Below, in pieces: positions 1 to 7,900 of a DNA stretch of 45,817 nucleotides. Position numbers and translations under genes: made by a program. The stretch comes from CAZEVY01 sp964515555. GTDB lineage: Bacteria; Acidobacteriota; Terriglobia; Bryobacterales; Bryobacteraceae. The stretch is taken from contig CAZEVY010000035.1 in NCBI GenBank assembly GCA_964515555.1, forward strand, positions 1-45,817. The letters run 5' to 3'. The notes beneath the pieces are model-generated. The model did not search any database. It saw only the letters and a list, made by a program, of their open reading frames with translations, and was not told the origin of the DNA. Each line of letters starts with the position of its first letter. The first letter of the stretch is position 1.

Positions 1-2
1 GC

Positions 3-2387
3 GAGCGCATGGCCTTCCGGTGGCTCGAAGCCGCGCGCTACGCCGACACCAACGGCTACCAGACCGACGCGCCGCGCGACATGTGGCGCTGGCGCGACTG
101 GGTCATCGAGGCCTTCAACCGCAACCTGCCCTTCGACCGCTTCACCATCGAGCAGATGGCCGGCGACCTGCTCCCCAACGCCACCCTCGACCAGCGCATC
201 GCCACCGGATTCCATCGCAACCACCGCGGCAACGGCGAGGGCGGCATCATTCCGGAAGAGTACATGGTGGAGTACGCCGCCGATCGCGTCGAGACCACGT
301 CGACCGTCTGGCTCGGCCTCACCATGGGCTGCGCGCGCTGCCACGACCACAAGTACGACCCCGTCACGCAGCGCGAGTTCTACCAGCTCTACGCCTACTT
401 CAACAACATCCCCGAGCGCGGGCGTTACTTCAAGTACGGCAACACGCCGCCGATCGTGCGCGCGCCCACGCGCGAGGAGCGCAAGCGCGTCGACTCGATG
501 GAGCAGCGGCTGGCGGCCGCCGAGAAGCGCTGGAGCGCCGTGGCCCGCGACGCCGCGCTCGCGCAGGAATCGTGGGAGCAGACGCAGGTCATCCTGGGCG
601 CGATCGACTGGCCGCTTCAGCGCGGCCTTGGCTGGGTCGTGCGGCCCGCCGGCGCGCTGCCTTACGACGCGGGCAACATCGCCGCGTTCGGCTTCTACGA
701 CAAGTTCACGCTGAGCGCGTGGGTCTATCCCGAGTCGCCGACCGGGGCGATCCTCTCGCGCACGCCGCCGCGTCCGGAGGCCGACGGTTACTGCCTGTGT
801 CTCAAAGACGGCCGCGTGCAGCTCAATCTCGTCCAGCGCTGGCTCGACGACGCGCTGCGCGTCGAGACCGCCGAACCGCTCGCGTTGAACCGCTGGCATC
901 ACGTCGCGGTCACCTACGATGGCGCACTGATTGCCGACGGCGTGCAGTTCTACATCGACGGCCGGCCGGCCGCCAAACGCGTGCTGCTCGACGAGCTGAA
1001 TCAGAACTTCCGCACCAACGAGCCCTTCCGCGTCGGCGCCGGCGGCGCGCAGGAGAACGCGTTTCGAGGAAAGATCGAGGAGGTCCGCGTCTATCAGGTC
1101 GCGCTCTCGGACGAGGAAGCCAACGTCCTGGCCGAGGGCGCCTCGATCGGCGAGATCGCCGCGATGCTGCCGGTAAGGCGCACTCCCGGCCAGTCGGCGA
1201 AGATCCGCCTGGCATTCCTCGACCGCTGGGCGCCGCGCGAGATCGCCGAAGCCTGGCGCGAGGTCGCCGCGCTTCGCCTGGAGCATCGCGCGCTCGTGGA
1301 GAGTCTGCCGACCGTCATGGTGTTGGAGGAGATGACGCCGGCGCGCGACGCGTTCCTGCTGATTCGCGGCGCCTACGACCGCCCCGGTGAGAAGGTCGCG
1401 CGCGGCGTGCCGTCGATGTTGGCGAAGCCGGGCGCCGGACCTGTCGCCGACCGGCTGGCGCTGGCGCGCTGGCTGGTGGACCCCGCGAATCCGCTGACGG
1501 CGCGGGTCGCCGTGAATCGCCTCTGGCAGATGCTGTTCGGCGCGGGACTGGTCCGCACGGTGGAGGATTTCGGCGCGCAGGGCGAATGGCCGTCGCATCC
1601 CGAGCTGCTGGACTGGCTGGCGACGGAGTTCGTCGCCTCGGGGTGGGACATCAAGGCGCTGCTGAAGACGATCGTGACGAGCGCGGCGTACCGCCAGTCG
1701 TCGCGGGTGACGCCGGCGCTGCTCGAGCGCGACCCCGAGAATCGGCTGCTGGCGCGCGGACCGCGGCTGCGGCTCTCGGCCGAGATGGTGCGCGACCAGG
1801 CGCTGGCGATTTCGGGCCTGCTCGTGGAGAAGCTCGGCGGGCCGTCGGTGAAGCCTTACCAGCCGGCGGGATTGTGGCGCGAGCTGTCGGGCGGCGAGGA
1901 CTACCGGCAGGATCGCGGCGAGAACCTGTGGCGGCGGAGTCTCTACACATTCTGGAAACGCGCCGCGGCGCCGCCGATGATGATGAACTTCGACGCCGCG
2001 GGCCGCGAGACGTGCGTGGTGCGCGAGTCGCGGACGAATACGCCGCTTCAGGCGCTGAACCTGATGAACGACGTGACGTATGTCGAGGCGGCGCGGGCGC
2101 TGGGCGAGCGCATGATGAAGGAAGGCGGCGCGACGGCGGAGGATCGGGTGTCCTTCGGTTTTCGTCTGGCGACGTCGCGGCGGCCACGCGAGAACGAGCG
2201 CGGCCTGCTGCTGGCGAGCTATCGCTATTACCTCGACCGCTACCAGACGAGGCCCGGCGACGCCGGGCTGCTGGTCGCGCAAGGCGAGTCGCCGCGCGAC
2301 GGGCGGCTCGACGCGCGGGAGCTGGCGGCGTACACGGCGGTCGCGAGTCTGATTCTGAATCTCGACGAGACGATTACGAAGGAGTAG
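3..2387 (+). CDS. DUF1549/DUF1553 (planctomycete-type) protein with internal LamG-like domain, 5' partial
   Basis: The reading frame is open to the left edge, so the N-terminus lies outside the window. The first residues (WLEAARYADTNGYQ) are the core of a DUF1549 domain. That domain continues to a CARCHDHKYDP motif near residue 110, a CxxCH heme-c-like signature typical of the family. Residues of about 205-375 look like a concanavalin/LamG jelly-roll (LSAWVYP, WHHVAVTYDG, FYIDGRPA, IEEVRVY). DUF1553 follows from about 455 (RGAYDRPGEKV, NPLTARVAVNRLWQMLFG, NTPLQALNLMND). In known relatives these domains follow a cytochrome-c-like PSD1 segment, and the genes often sit beside DUF1501 genes. The biochemical role of the family is not established; extracytoplasmic carbohydrate or surface degradation is only a guess. 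Confidence 0.9.
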   Translation, partial: ERMAFRWLEAARYADTNGYQTDAPRDMWRWRDWVIEAFNRNLPFDRFTIEQMAGDLLPNATLDQRIATGFHRNHRGNGEGGIIPEEYMVEYAADRVETTSTVWLGLTMGCARCHDHKYDPVTQREFYQLYAYFNNIPERGRYFKYGNTPPIVRAPTREERKRVDSMEQRLAAAEKRWSAVARDAALAQESWEQTQVILGAIDWPLQRGLGWVVRPAGALPYDAGNIAAFGFYDKFTLSAWVYPESPTGAILSRTPPRPEADGYCLCLKDGRVQLNLVQRWLDDALRVETAEPLALNRWHHVAVTYDGALIADGVQFYIDGRPAAKRVLLDELNQNFRTNEPFRVGAGGAQENAFRGKIEEVRVYQVALSDEEANVLAEGASIGEIAAMLPVRRTPGQSAKIRLAFLDRWAPREIAEAWREVAALRLEHRALVESLPTVMVLEEMTPARDAFLLIRGAYDRPGEKVARGVPSMLAKPGAGPVADRLALARWLVDPANPLTARVAVNRLWQMLFGAGLVRTVEDFGAQGEWPSHPELLDWLATEFVASGWDIKALLKTIVTSAAYRQSSRVTPALLERDPENRLLARGPRLRLSAEMVRDQALAISGLLVEKLGGPSVKPYQPAGLWRELSGGEDYRQDRGENLWRRSLYTFWKRAAAPPMMMNFDAAGRETCVVRESRTNTPLQALNLMNDVTYVEAARALGERMMKEGGATAEDRVSFGFRLATSRRPRENERGLLLASYRYYLDRYQTRPGDAGLLVAQGESPRDGRLDARELAAYTAVASLILNLDETITKE

Positions 2388-2396
2388 CGGGTCGGC

Positions 2397-2663
2397 TTAC
2401 GCCGGCAGCATCGCCGAGTGCCGCTCGACGGCGACCTCGGGCAGCGTCCACGCGCCGTCGCGAAGCTCGTAGGAGCACTCCTGCAGCACCTCGGGGAGCG
2501 TGCCCATCTGATTCGCTGTCGAAAGGAAGAGCCGGACCGCCTCATCGAGGGCCGCGCGAGCCTCGTCCGGTGTGCGTCCCGCGCTGGCGACATCGAGCGG
2601 CATGGCGTGCGCCACGAACTGCGATCCCTCCTTCCAGATCTGTACGGTGTAATCGATCCGCAT
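2397..2663 (-). CDS. HicB-like protein, orphan (no HicA)
   Basis: This 88-aa protein begins MRIDYTVQIWKEGSQFVAHA and continues with GRTPDEARAALDEAVRLFL. That is the compact HicB/UPF0150 fold: partial RNase-H-like beta strands followed by one helix. HicB antitoxins normally neutralise the adjacent HicA mRNA interferase. No HicA-like frame lies upstream (2664-2776) or downstream, where the gene converges with the DUF1553 gene nine bases away. The usual C-terminal DNA-binding domain of long HicB proteins is also missing. It is probably a solitary HicB-like protein whose function need not be toxin control. The ATG follows an AT-rich stretch with a TATTCT box 9 nt upstream. Confidence 0.8.
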   Translation of the reverse strand: MRIDYTVQIWKEGSQFVAHAMPLDVASAGRTPDEARAALDEAVRLFLSTANQMGTLPEVLQECSYELRDGAWTLPEVAVERHSAMLPA

Positions 2664-2672
2664 CCATCTAAA

Positions 2673-2678
2673 AGAATA
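2673..2678 (-). promoter_or_regulatory. candidate -10 box (TATTCT) of the HicB-like gene
   Basis: On the minus strand TATTCT lies 9 nt before the ATG at 2663, inside the most AT-rich part of the intergenic region. No convincing -35 is visible. The spacing suggests a leaderless or very short leader transcript. Confidence 0.35.
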
Positions 2679-2763
2679 ATTGAAACCCGTCGTGTCGCGT
2701 GGAGGCAGATCGCGCGAAGTTATCCAGCTTGAGAGGCTCCGCGCTCGATGGGGCTCACGCTAG

Positions 2764-2769
2764 TAGAAT
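2764..2769 (+). promoter_or_regulatory. candidate -10 box (TAGAAT) of the AlkD-like gene
   Basis: TAGAAT ends 7 nt before the chosen ATG at 2777. Transcription from it would begin at or next to the start codon. There is no clear -35 at 17 nt. The box also argues against the longer upstream reading of this gene. Confidence 0.4.
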
Positions 2770-2776
2770 CACGACC

Positions 2777-3445
2777 ATGACCCTCAATGAGACTCTCGAT
2801 CGGCTCAAAGCGCTCGGCGACGAGAAGGTGCGGGCGCACAATGCCAAGTTCGGCGCCGGCGCCAATCAGTTCGGAGTCAAGCTCGGCGACATCCGGGCGC
2901 TGGCGAAAAAGATCGGTCCCAACCATGAGTTCGCCATGTCTCTCTGGAAGACCGGGAACGTCGACGCCCAGTTCCTGGCCACGCTGCTGATCCAGCCCCA
3001 GGACCTCTCGGCCAAAGAGATGGATCGGGTCGTGCGGTCCATCACGTTTGCGCACGTGGCGGACTGGCTCATCTCCTATGTCGTCAAGCAGCACCCCGAC
3101 AAGGAGACTCTTCGCCAGAAATGGATGTCCACCGCCGACCGCTGGGCTGCGCGCGCCGGATGGGGCCTCACGGCCGAGCGGGTCGTGAGGAGTCCGGGCG
3201 GGCTCGACATTCCAGGGCTGCTGGATCGCATCGAGTCCGAAATGGGAGGCGCCGACCCCGTCGTGCAGTGGACGATGAACAGCACTCTTGCGGAAATCGG
3301 AATCCACTTCCCCAAACTTCGCAAACGGGCCATCGCCATTGGAGAGACGTTGGGAATCTATCGGGACTATCCCGTCTCGAAGGGTTGCACGTCGCCCTTC
3401 GCCCCGATCTGGATTAACGCAATGGTGAGCCGGAAACGGGGTTAG
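2777..3445 (+). CDS. DNA alkylation repair protein, AlkD-like
   Basis: This is a 222-aa, all-helical protein of the DNA alkylation repair (AlkC/AlkD, HEAT-like repeat) superfamily. Recognisable family segments include FGVKLGDIRALAKKIG, LWKTGNVDAQFLATLLI, ADWLISYVV, WWxx-type positions near DRWAARAGWG, and NSTLAEIGIHFPKLRKRAI. AlkD enzymes excise positively charged alkylated bases such as 3-methyladenine and 7-methylguanine. The family also contains members of unknown activity, so the substrate is inferred. An upstream in-frame start at 2699 exists, but the ATG at 2777 begins the conserved domain and sits just behind a -10-like box. The gene converges with tRNA-Lys. Confidence 0.85.
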   Translation: MTLNETLDRLKALGDEKVRAHNAKFGAGANQFGVKLGDIRALAKKIGPNHEFAMSLWKTGNVDAQFLATLLIQPQDLSAKEMDRVVRSITFAHVADWLISYVVKQHPDKETLRQKWMSTADRWAARAGWGLTAERVVRSPGGLDIPGLLDRIESEMGGADPVVQWTMNSTLAEIGIHFPKLRKRAIAIGETLGIYRDYPVSKGCTSPFAPIWINAMVSRKRG

Positions 3446-3446
3446 A

Positions 3447-3466
3447 CGCCGGTCCTTCCATCGGCG
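3447..3466. terminator. small hairpin between alkD-like gene and tRNA-Lys
   Basis: A six-pair stem (CGCCGG with TCGGCG, one G-T pair) encloses an 8-nt loop immediately after the stop at 3443-3445. It sits between two convergent genes and could terminate either. There is no U-tract on either side, so this is a weak call. Confidence 0.3.
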
Positions 3467-3474
3467 AGATGATT

Positions 3475-3550
<76 letters not shown>

Positions 3551-3644
3551 GATCAGCGTGCGTGGGGGAGGACGACGAACAGTATACCACCCGCCGGCGG
3601 CGTCCCGAAACGCCTGGACTCCCAGCGGCGCCGTCCGCGACCGA

Positions 3645-3650
3645 TACAAT
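3645..3650 (+). promoter_or_regulatory. candidate -10 box (TACAAT) of the ECF sigma/kinase-like pair
   Basis: TACAAT ends 11 nt before the ATG at 3662. A GAGG at 3657-3660 lies between them, so at most a few leader bases would be transcribed. No standard -35 is seen at 16-18 nt. Confidence 0.4.
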
Positions 3651-3661
3651 GATTACGAGGC

Positions 3662-4219
3662 ATGGATCCGCGCGAGGCAGTCACGGGCCTGCTGGCCGAG
3701 ATCAATCAGGGCGACCGCTCGGCCATCGAGCGCCTCATGCCGCTGGTCTACGACGAGCTTCGCCGAATCGCCGCGCGCTACTTCTCGCACGAGCGCGGCG
3801 ATCACACCCTCCAGCCGACGGCCGTGGTGCACGAGGCCTTCCTGCGGCTGGTCGATCAGCGCGTCGAGTGGCAGAATCGCTCGCACTTCCTCAGCGTCGC
3901 CTCCACCATGATGCGCCGCGTGCTGCTCGACTACGCCAAGGCCAAGCAGGCCGGCCGGCGCGCGGGACAGAAAATCTCGCTCGACGACAACATCGCCGTC
4001 AGCGACGACCGCCTCGCCGAGGTGCTCGCCATCGACGACGCCCTGGCGCGGCTGGGGACGCTCGACGCCGAGCAGGCGCGCGTCGTCGAGATGCGCTTCT
4101 TCGGCGGCCTCTCGGTGGAGGAGACCGCCGACGCCCTGGCGATTTCGCCGCGCACCGTGAAGCGGCACTGGAGCTCGGCGCGGGCCTGGCTGCATCGCGA
4201 GCTGACGCGCACGGCATGA
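3662..4219 (+). CDS. ECF sigma factor, TIGR02999-like subgroup
   Basis: This 185-aa RNA polymerase sigma factor has the layout of the acidobacterial/planctomycete ECF group that is typically paired with Ser/Thr kinases. Region 2 is at about 25-95, with LMPLVYDELRRIAARYFSHER and HTLQPTAVVHEAFLRLVD, then NRSHFLSVASTMMRRVLLDYA. Region 4 is at about 130-180, with EMRFFGGLSVEETADALAIS then a PRTVKRHWSSARAWLHREL helix-turn-helix. The length is complete for the group. The stop codon overlaps the next start in an ATGA junction, so the kinase-like protein is translationally coupled and is the likely partner that controls this sigma factor. No anti-sigma factor is adjacent. Confidence 0.93.
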   Translation: MDPREAVTGLLAEINQGDRSAIERLMPLVYDELRRIAARYFSHERGDHTLQPTAVVHEAFLRLVDQRVEWQNRSHFLSVASTMMRRVLLDYAKAKQAGRRAGQKISLDDNIAVSDDRLAEVLAIDDALARLGTLDAEQARVVEMRFFGGLSVEETADALAISPRTVKRHWSSARAWLHRELTRTA

Positions 4220-5325
4220 CTCCCGAGCGCTGGCGCCGCGTGCGCGAGCTTCTCGACGAAGCCATCGAGCGTCCGGCCGCCACCAGGGCGGCGTTTCTGG
4301 CGCAGGCCGCCGCCGGCGACCCGGATCTGCGCGCCGAGGTGGACTCGCTGCTGGCCTCCTACGACGAGTCCGAGGACTTCCTGGCCGAGCCGCCGGCGCG
4401 ACTCGGCGAGGTGCTGGGCACCGGCGCCGGCGAATCGCTGGAAGGCGCCGGGGTCGGGCCGTACCGTCTGCTGACGCTGCTGCGCGCCGAGGGCGCGAGC
4501 CCGGTGTACTCGGCGGTGGCGCCCGGCGGGGGACGGGTCGCCATCAAGCTGGTCCCGCCGGGCCTCGACAGCCTGGCCGCGCGCCAGCGCATCCTCGGCG
4601 AACGCCAGACGCTCGCGGCGCTGGACCACCCCGGCGTGCTCCGCGCCATCGAAACCGGCGTCGCGCAGGACGGGCGGCCGTACCTGGTTGTGGAACTCTT
4701 CGAGGGCTCGCCCATCGACCGCTGGTGCGACGAGAGGCGCCTGCCAATCGACGAGCGCCTGCGGTTGTTCGTCTCCGCCTGCGACGCCGTGCAGCATGCG
4801 CACTGGCGGCTGGTGATTCACCTCGCGGTGGGAACCCAGAGCCTTCTGGTCGACGAACGGGGCGCGCTGAAGCTGGTGGATTTCGGCGTCGCCTCGCCGC
4901 TGCGGCTGGCCGAAGCGGCGCCGGAGGCCGGCCGCGAGCCGCTCTCGACCGCCGTCGACGTGAATGCGCTGGGTGTCGTTCTCTATCGCCTCTTATGCGG
5001 CCGCTGGCCGGGGACCGCGCCGGAGCCCCCCAGCCGCGCCCTGTTCCGCGACGAGCCCCCGCAGCCGGAGTCGATCGCCGGCTGCCGCGATTCGTCTCCC
5101 GAGGCGCTGGCGCGCCGGCTGTCGGGCGACCTGGACTCCATCGCGCTGCTGGCGCTGGGCCACCAGGCCGGCCATCGCTACCCCACCGCCCGGGTGCTGA
5201 GCGACGACCTGGAGCGACACCTCGGCCATCTGCCCGTTCGGGCGCGCGGACGGAATCCGGCCTACCTGCTCGAGAGGATGATGGCGCGGGGCCTGGCTAG
5301 AGCCCGCGCGTTGTGGGAAGGATGA
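4216..5325 (+). CDS. Ser/Thr kinase-like protein without catalytic loop (predicted pseudokinase)
   Basis: The 369-aa protein opens with the helical extension usual in acidobacterial kinases (MTPERWRRVRELLDEAIERP). It then has a kinase fold from about residue 80. VAIK lysine is present (K111), the alphaC-type GERQTLAALDHP is present, and DFG is present (D222). The glycine loop is replaced by RAEGASPVYSA. The catalytic loop, normally HRDLKPSN, reads HLAVGTQS, so the catalytic Asp is Ala204 and the metal-binding Asn is Ser. The activation segment is shortened and has no APE motif. There is no transmembrane segment and no TPR or WD40 tail, which relatives usually carry. Phosphotransfer is unlikely; nucleotide binding or scaffolding for the coupled sigma factor is the inferred role. 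Confidence 0.85.
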   Translation: MTPERWRRVRELLDEAIERPAATRAAFLAQAAAGDPDLRAEVDSLLASYDESEDFLAEPPARLGEVLGTGAGESLEGAGVGPYRLLTLLRAEGASPVYSAVAPGGGRVAIKLVPPGLDSLAARQRILGERQTLAALDHPGVLRAIETGVAQDGRPYLVVELFEGSPIDRWCDERRLPIDERLRLFVSACDAVQHAHWRLVIHLAVGTQSLLVDERGALKLVDFGVASPLRLAEAAPEAGREPLSTAVDVNALGVVLYRLLCGRWPGTAPEPPSRALFRDEPPQPESIAGCRDSSPEALARRLSGDLDSIALLALGHQAGHRYPTARVLSDDLERHLGHLPVRARGRNPAYLLERMMARGLARARALWEG

Positions 5326-5439
5326 AACGGTGGGGCCGCCAGCTCCGATTCCAGCGGCCCCCATGCACCGCCGATGAGACATCTCCTCCGATCAGCGGCA
5401 CAGCCTGCGGCAGGCGCACCCGAATGCGCCCGTTCGGCT

Positions 5440-5510
5440 CCGGACACGGGTCGCGCCGGCGAGAGGGCTGGTCCTGTCACCTCGTGTTACCGGCGCGACC
5501 CGTTGTCCGG
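5440..5510. repeat. long inverted repeat between convergent genes
   Basis: Arms 5440-5459 and 5490-5510 are reverse complements over 20 nt with one inserted base, separated by a 30-nt loop (5460-5489). The element lies in a 244-bp gap between the kinase-like gene and the HAD gene, which converge. A smaller palindrome (GCCTGC/GCAGGC, 5403-5415) precedes it. No U-run follows either arm. It could be a bidirectional terminator, the stem of a small RNA, or a dispersed palindromic repeat. I see no gene in 5326-5569. Confidence 0.7.
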
Positions 5511-5569
5511 TGTGCTCGATTAGTAACGCGAGGAAGTCGGGCGATCGGGGCCAAGAAAAATCGGGGACG

Positions 5570-6229
5570 TCACTCGTCCACCGGCAGCGCCAGCAGGGAA
5601 TAGAACACTCCCTCCGGCAAGTCCGCCAGCGACGCCACCACCACGTCGGCATGAAGCGCCGCCCCGTTGCGCGACACGCCGATCGAGCGCATCCCGCCGC
5701 GCCGCGCCGCCTCGACGCCGGCTAGCGCGTCTTCCACGACAATCGCCTCCGAAGGCCGGGCGCCCAGCCTGGCCGCCGCCGTGAGGAAGACTTCCGGGTC
5801 GGGCTTGCCGCACCGCACATCTTCGGCCGAGACCATGGCGTCGAACACTCCGTCGAGCCCGAGCACCTCGATCACCGTCTCGACATTCGCGCGCGGCGCC
5901 GAAGAGGCGATCGCCTGCCGCCACCCGGCATCGCGAAGCCGCCTCAGCCATTCGGCGGCCCCAGGAAGAGGTGCAAGACCGTCCTGGCGCACCAGCCGCC
6001 GATAGCAGTCCTCCTTGACGTCGCCGATGCGCGCGATCTCAGCCGGCGTCGCGCGATCGCCGAGCCAGCCGGGGAGGATTGAATCGTTACGCAGGCCGAA
6101 GGTCGCGACGAACTGCTCGTGCGTCAACGGCAGTCCCTCGGCGGCCATGGTCTCGCGCCACGCGCGCCAATGCTGCTCCTCGGAATCGACCAGCGTTCCG
6201 TCCAGGTCCCACAGCACGGCCCCCGTCAT
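5570..6229 (-). CDS. HAD-superfamily phosphatase, beta-phosphoglucomutase-like
   Basis: This is a 219-aa HAD subfamily IA protein. Motif I is DLDGT with nucleophile Asp8 and acid/base Asp10. Motif II is in the SSAPRANVE region, motif III is the Lys of GKPDPEVF, and motif IV is VVEDALAGVEAA. A helical cap lies between motif I and motif II. This arrangement fits beta-phosphoglucomutase or sugar-phosphatase/phosphoglycolate-phosphatase type enzymes; the substrate cannot be told. The ATG at 6229 overlaps the stop of the upstream gene (ATGA) and places DLDGT at the right distance from the N-terminus. A longer in-frame reading upstream is antisense noise. Confidence 0.9.
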   Translation of the reverse strand: MTGAVLWDLDGTLVDSEEQHWRAWRETMAAEGLPLTHEQFVATFGLRNDSILPGWLGDRATPAEIARIGDVKEDCYRRLVRQDGLAPLPGAAEWLRRLRDAGWRQAIASSAPRANVETVIEVLGLDGVFDAMVSAEDVRCGKPDPEVFLTAAARLGARPSEAIVVEDALAGVEAARRGGMRSIGVSRNGAALHADVVVASLADLPEGVFYSLLALPVDE

Positions 6230-7290
6230 GGTTTGACGACCGGCTGTTCCTTGATCTGTTCCTCGGCGAGCGGAGCGGGGGTCTCGAAGGTGATCACCGA
6301 CTCGGCGCTGAACTTGCGATAGCTCCGGAACTCGGTGTCGTTGCGCGCCAGGAACTTGCCTTCGCGCAGGCGGGTCTCCGAGCGCAGAGGAAGCACGTAC
6401 TGCTGGTCGTTGATGGCGACGAAGTCGTAGTCGAGCGTAGTCGAGGCGCGCTGGATCGGAAAGGCCGGCGGCATGTCCGCTTCCAGCGTCACCTTGGCGA
6501 CCATTCCCGTGTCGCGGTCGACATACACCAGGCCGCGGTAGCCGACCGTCGCGAACAGCTTGCGCTGCCAGGAGACCGTCCACTGCGACTTCTCCTGCGC
6601 CACCGTGTAGCCGAACACATGCATGCGCCGCCCGCGCAGCGTCGCCCAGCGCTGCCACTCGAATGACGTTTCCGACTTCGGCTCGAAGATGTAGCGCAGC
6701 ATGGTGCCGAACTCGCCCGAGGTGGTTGTGCCTCCGAGCATGTCGTAATCGACCTCCGTGGGACGGTCGTTCACCAGAATCACTTTGTACTCTTCCTTCT
6801 GTTCGAAGAACGAAAGCCGCGTGACCACGGTGTCGACCTGGCGGAAGAACTCCATGCCCGTGGGGTCGACGTTGCGGCGCGTCACCTGGAGGCAGATGAA
6901 GTCGGGCAGGCGTTTCGAATAGTTGAGCGCGTACTCGCGGGCCTCGGCGAGCGAGCGCTTCCACTCGCCGGGGGGCGGCGGCGGGATGGCGGCGGGCGCG
7001 GGCTTGGGCGGCGCGGGTGCGGCGGCGGCGAGATTCGCCGAGGCGTCGCGCAATGCACGAAGGGCCTCGACGGTCTTCGGCCCAGCGCCCAGGCCCTGCA
7101 ACTCCTCGATGGCGCGGTCGTCGAGCCGCTCGGTGATGGCGACTTTCTTGAGGTAGTCGGCGATGCGGCGATCGTCGTGTTGAAGCTGAATGGAGGAGCG
7201 GATGAAGTCGCCCAGTTGCTTCACCGAGATGCGCATCTGGGCGAAGGTGAGGCTCGCACCGAGGAGGAGAACAGCCGTCAGCCGCGGCAT
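6226..7290 (-). CDS. secreted acidobacterial protein of unknown function
   Basis: The 354-aa product starts with a signal peptide (MPRLTAVLLLGASLTFAQM). A helical segment follows at about 18-85 (KQLGDFIRSSIQLQHDD, RIADYLKKVAITERLDDRAIEELQGLG). A Pro/Ala-rich linker lies at about 90-108. The C-terminal half is beta-rich, with alternating strand-like segments around VDTVVTRLSFFEQKEEYKV, MLRYIFEPKSET and VYVDRDTGMVAKVTLEAD. The C-terminal part resembles periplasmic proteins that handle lipoprotein or polymer substrates, but I cannot name a family. It is translationally coupled to the HAD phosphatase (4-bp overlap). A GACAAT box stands 6 nt before the start. Confidence 0.8.
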   Translation of the reverse strand: MPRLTAVLLLGASLTFAQMRISVKQLGDFIRSSIQLQHDDRRIADYLKKVAITERLDDRAIEELQGLGAGPKTVEALRALRDASANLAAAAPAPPKPAPAAIPPPPPGEWKRSLAEAREYALNYSKRLPDFICLQVTRRNVDPTGMEFFRQVDTVVTRLSFFEQKEEYKVILVNDRPTEVDYDMLGGTTTSGEFGTMLRYIFEPKSETSFEWQRWATLRGRRMHVFGYTVAQEKSQWTVSWQRKLFATVGYRGLVYVDRDTGMVAKVTLEADMPPAFPIQRASTTLDYDFVAINDQQYVLPLRSETRLREGKFLARNDTEFRSYRKFSAESVITFETPAPLAEEQIKEQPVVKP

Positions 7291-7296
7291 CAACCT

Positions 7297-7302
7297 ATTG
7301 TC
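7297..7302 (-). promoter_or_regulatory. candidate -10-like box (GACAAT) of the secreted protein gene
   Basis: On the minus strand GACAAT ends 6 nt before the ATG at 7290. The divergent GNAT gene has the same hexamer at the same distance (7327-7332), which makes the pair more persuasive than either alone. Confidence 0.3.
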
Positions 7303-7326
7303 GCGCGTCCGCGGCGCCGGGCGGGC

Positions 7327-7332
7327 GACAAT
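7327..7332 (+). promoter_or_regulatory. candidate -10-like box (GACAAT) of the GNAT gene
   Basis: GACAAT ends 6 nt before the GTG at 7339. It supports that GTG rather than the internal ATG at 7408 as the translation start. Confidence 0.3.
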
Positions 7333-7338
7333 GGCGTC

Positions 7339-7836
7339 GTGATCCTCCACGCCGGGCCGCTGCTGCTCTGTCCCTTCACACGCGCGGACACGGATCTGCT
7401 CCATGAGATGTGGACGAATCCCGATGTCCGGCGGTTTCTCTGGGACGACGTCGTGATTCCCCGCGAGCAGGCCGCCGCGGTCGTAGAGTCGAGCATGGAG
7501 AGCTTCGAGCGGCGCGGCTTTGGCTTCTGGACCGTTGCGCTCGACGGCGTCGTCGTCGGCTTCTGCGGCCTGCGTGAGATCGAGGGCGGCCCGGAGATCG
7601 AAATCCTCTACGGCCTGCTGCCCGAGTACTGGTCGCGCGGATACGCGACCGCCGCGGCGCGCGCCGTCATCGGCTACGCCTTCGGCTCACTCGGACTCGA
7701 CCGCATTGACGGGCGCACCGACTCCCCGAATACCGCCTCGGCGCGCGTCCTCGAGCGCCTCGGCATGACGTTCGAGAAGCGCGCCGAAGTGAACGGCCTC
7801 GACACGCTGCACTACTCTTTACACCGGAACAAGTAG
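7339..7836 (+). CDS. GNAT family N-acetyltransferase (RimJ/RimL-like)
   Basis: This is a 165-aa acetyltransferase. The first strand is LLLCPFTRADTDLLHEMW. The central strands are FWTVALDGVVVGFCGLREI and IEILYGLLPEYWSRGYATAAARAVIGYAF, where RGYATAA is the acetyl-CoA pyrophosphate loop. The C-terminal segment DSPNTASARVLERLGM is characteristic of the RimJ/RimL/Acetyltransf_3 group that modifies N-terminal or side-chain amines of proteins or small molecules. GTG at 7339 is preferred because it includes the first beta strand; the ATG at 7408 would delete it. The gene is divergent from the secreted protein gene with a 48-bp gap. Confidence 0.87.
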   Translation: MILHAGPLLLCPFTRADTDLLHEMWTNPDVRRFLWDDVVIPREQAAAVVESSMESFERRGFGFWTVALDGVVVGFCGLREIEGGPEIEILYGLLPEYWSRGYATAAARAVIGYAFGSLGLDRIDGRTDSPNTASARVLERLGMTFEKRAEVNGLDTLHYSLHRNK

Positions 7837-7900
7837 CCGCCGGACGGTGTCTACCGGGAAGACAGCAAGGGCCTCGCTGATCCGACATCGGGAGTGGATC

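Noticed and set aside
2699..2776. Upstream extension of the AlkD-like protein
   Set aside because: The extra 26 residues are unlike the family and would run through the candidate -10 box at 2764-2769.
6230..6964. N-terminal extension of the HAD frame to 464 codons
   Set aside because: The extra part is antisense or out-of-frame noise over the secreted protein gene. DLDGT must lie near the N-terminus, and the ATG at 6229 makes a standard ATGA junction.
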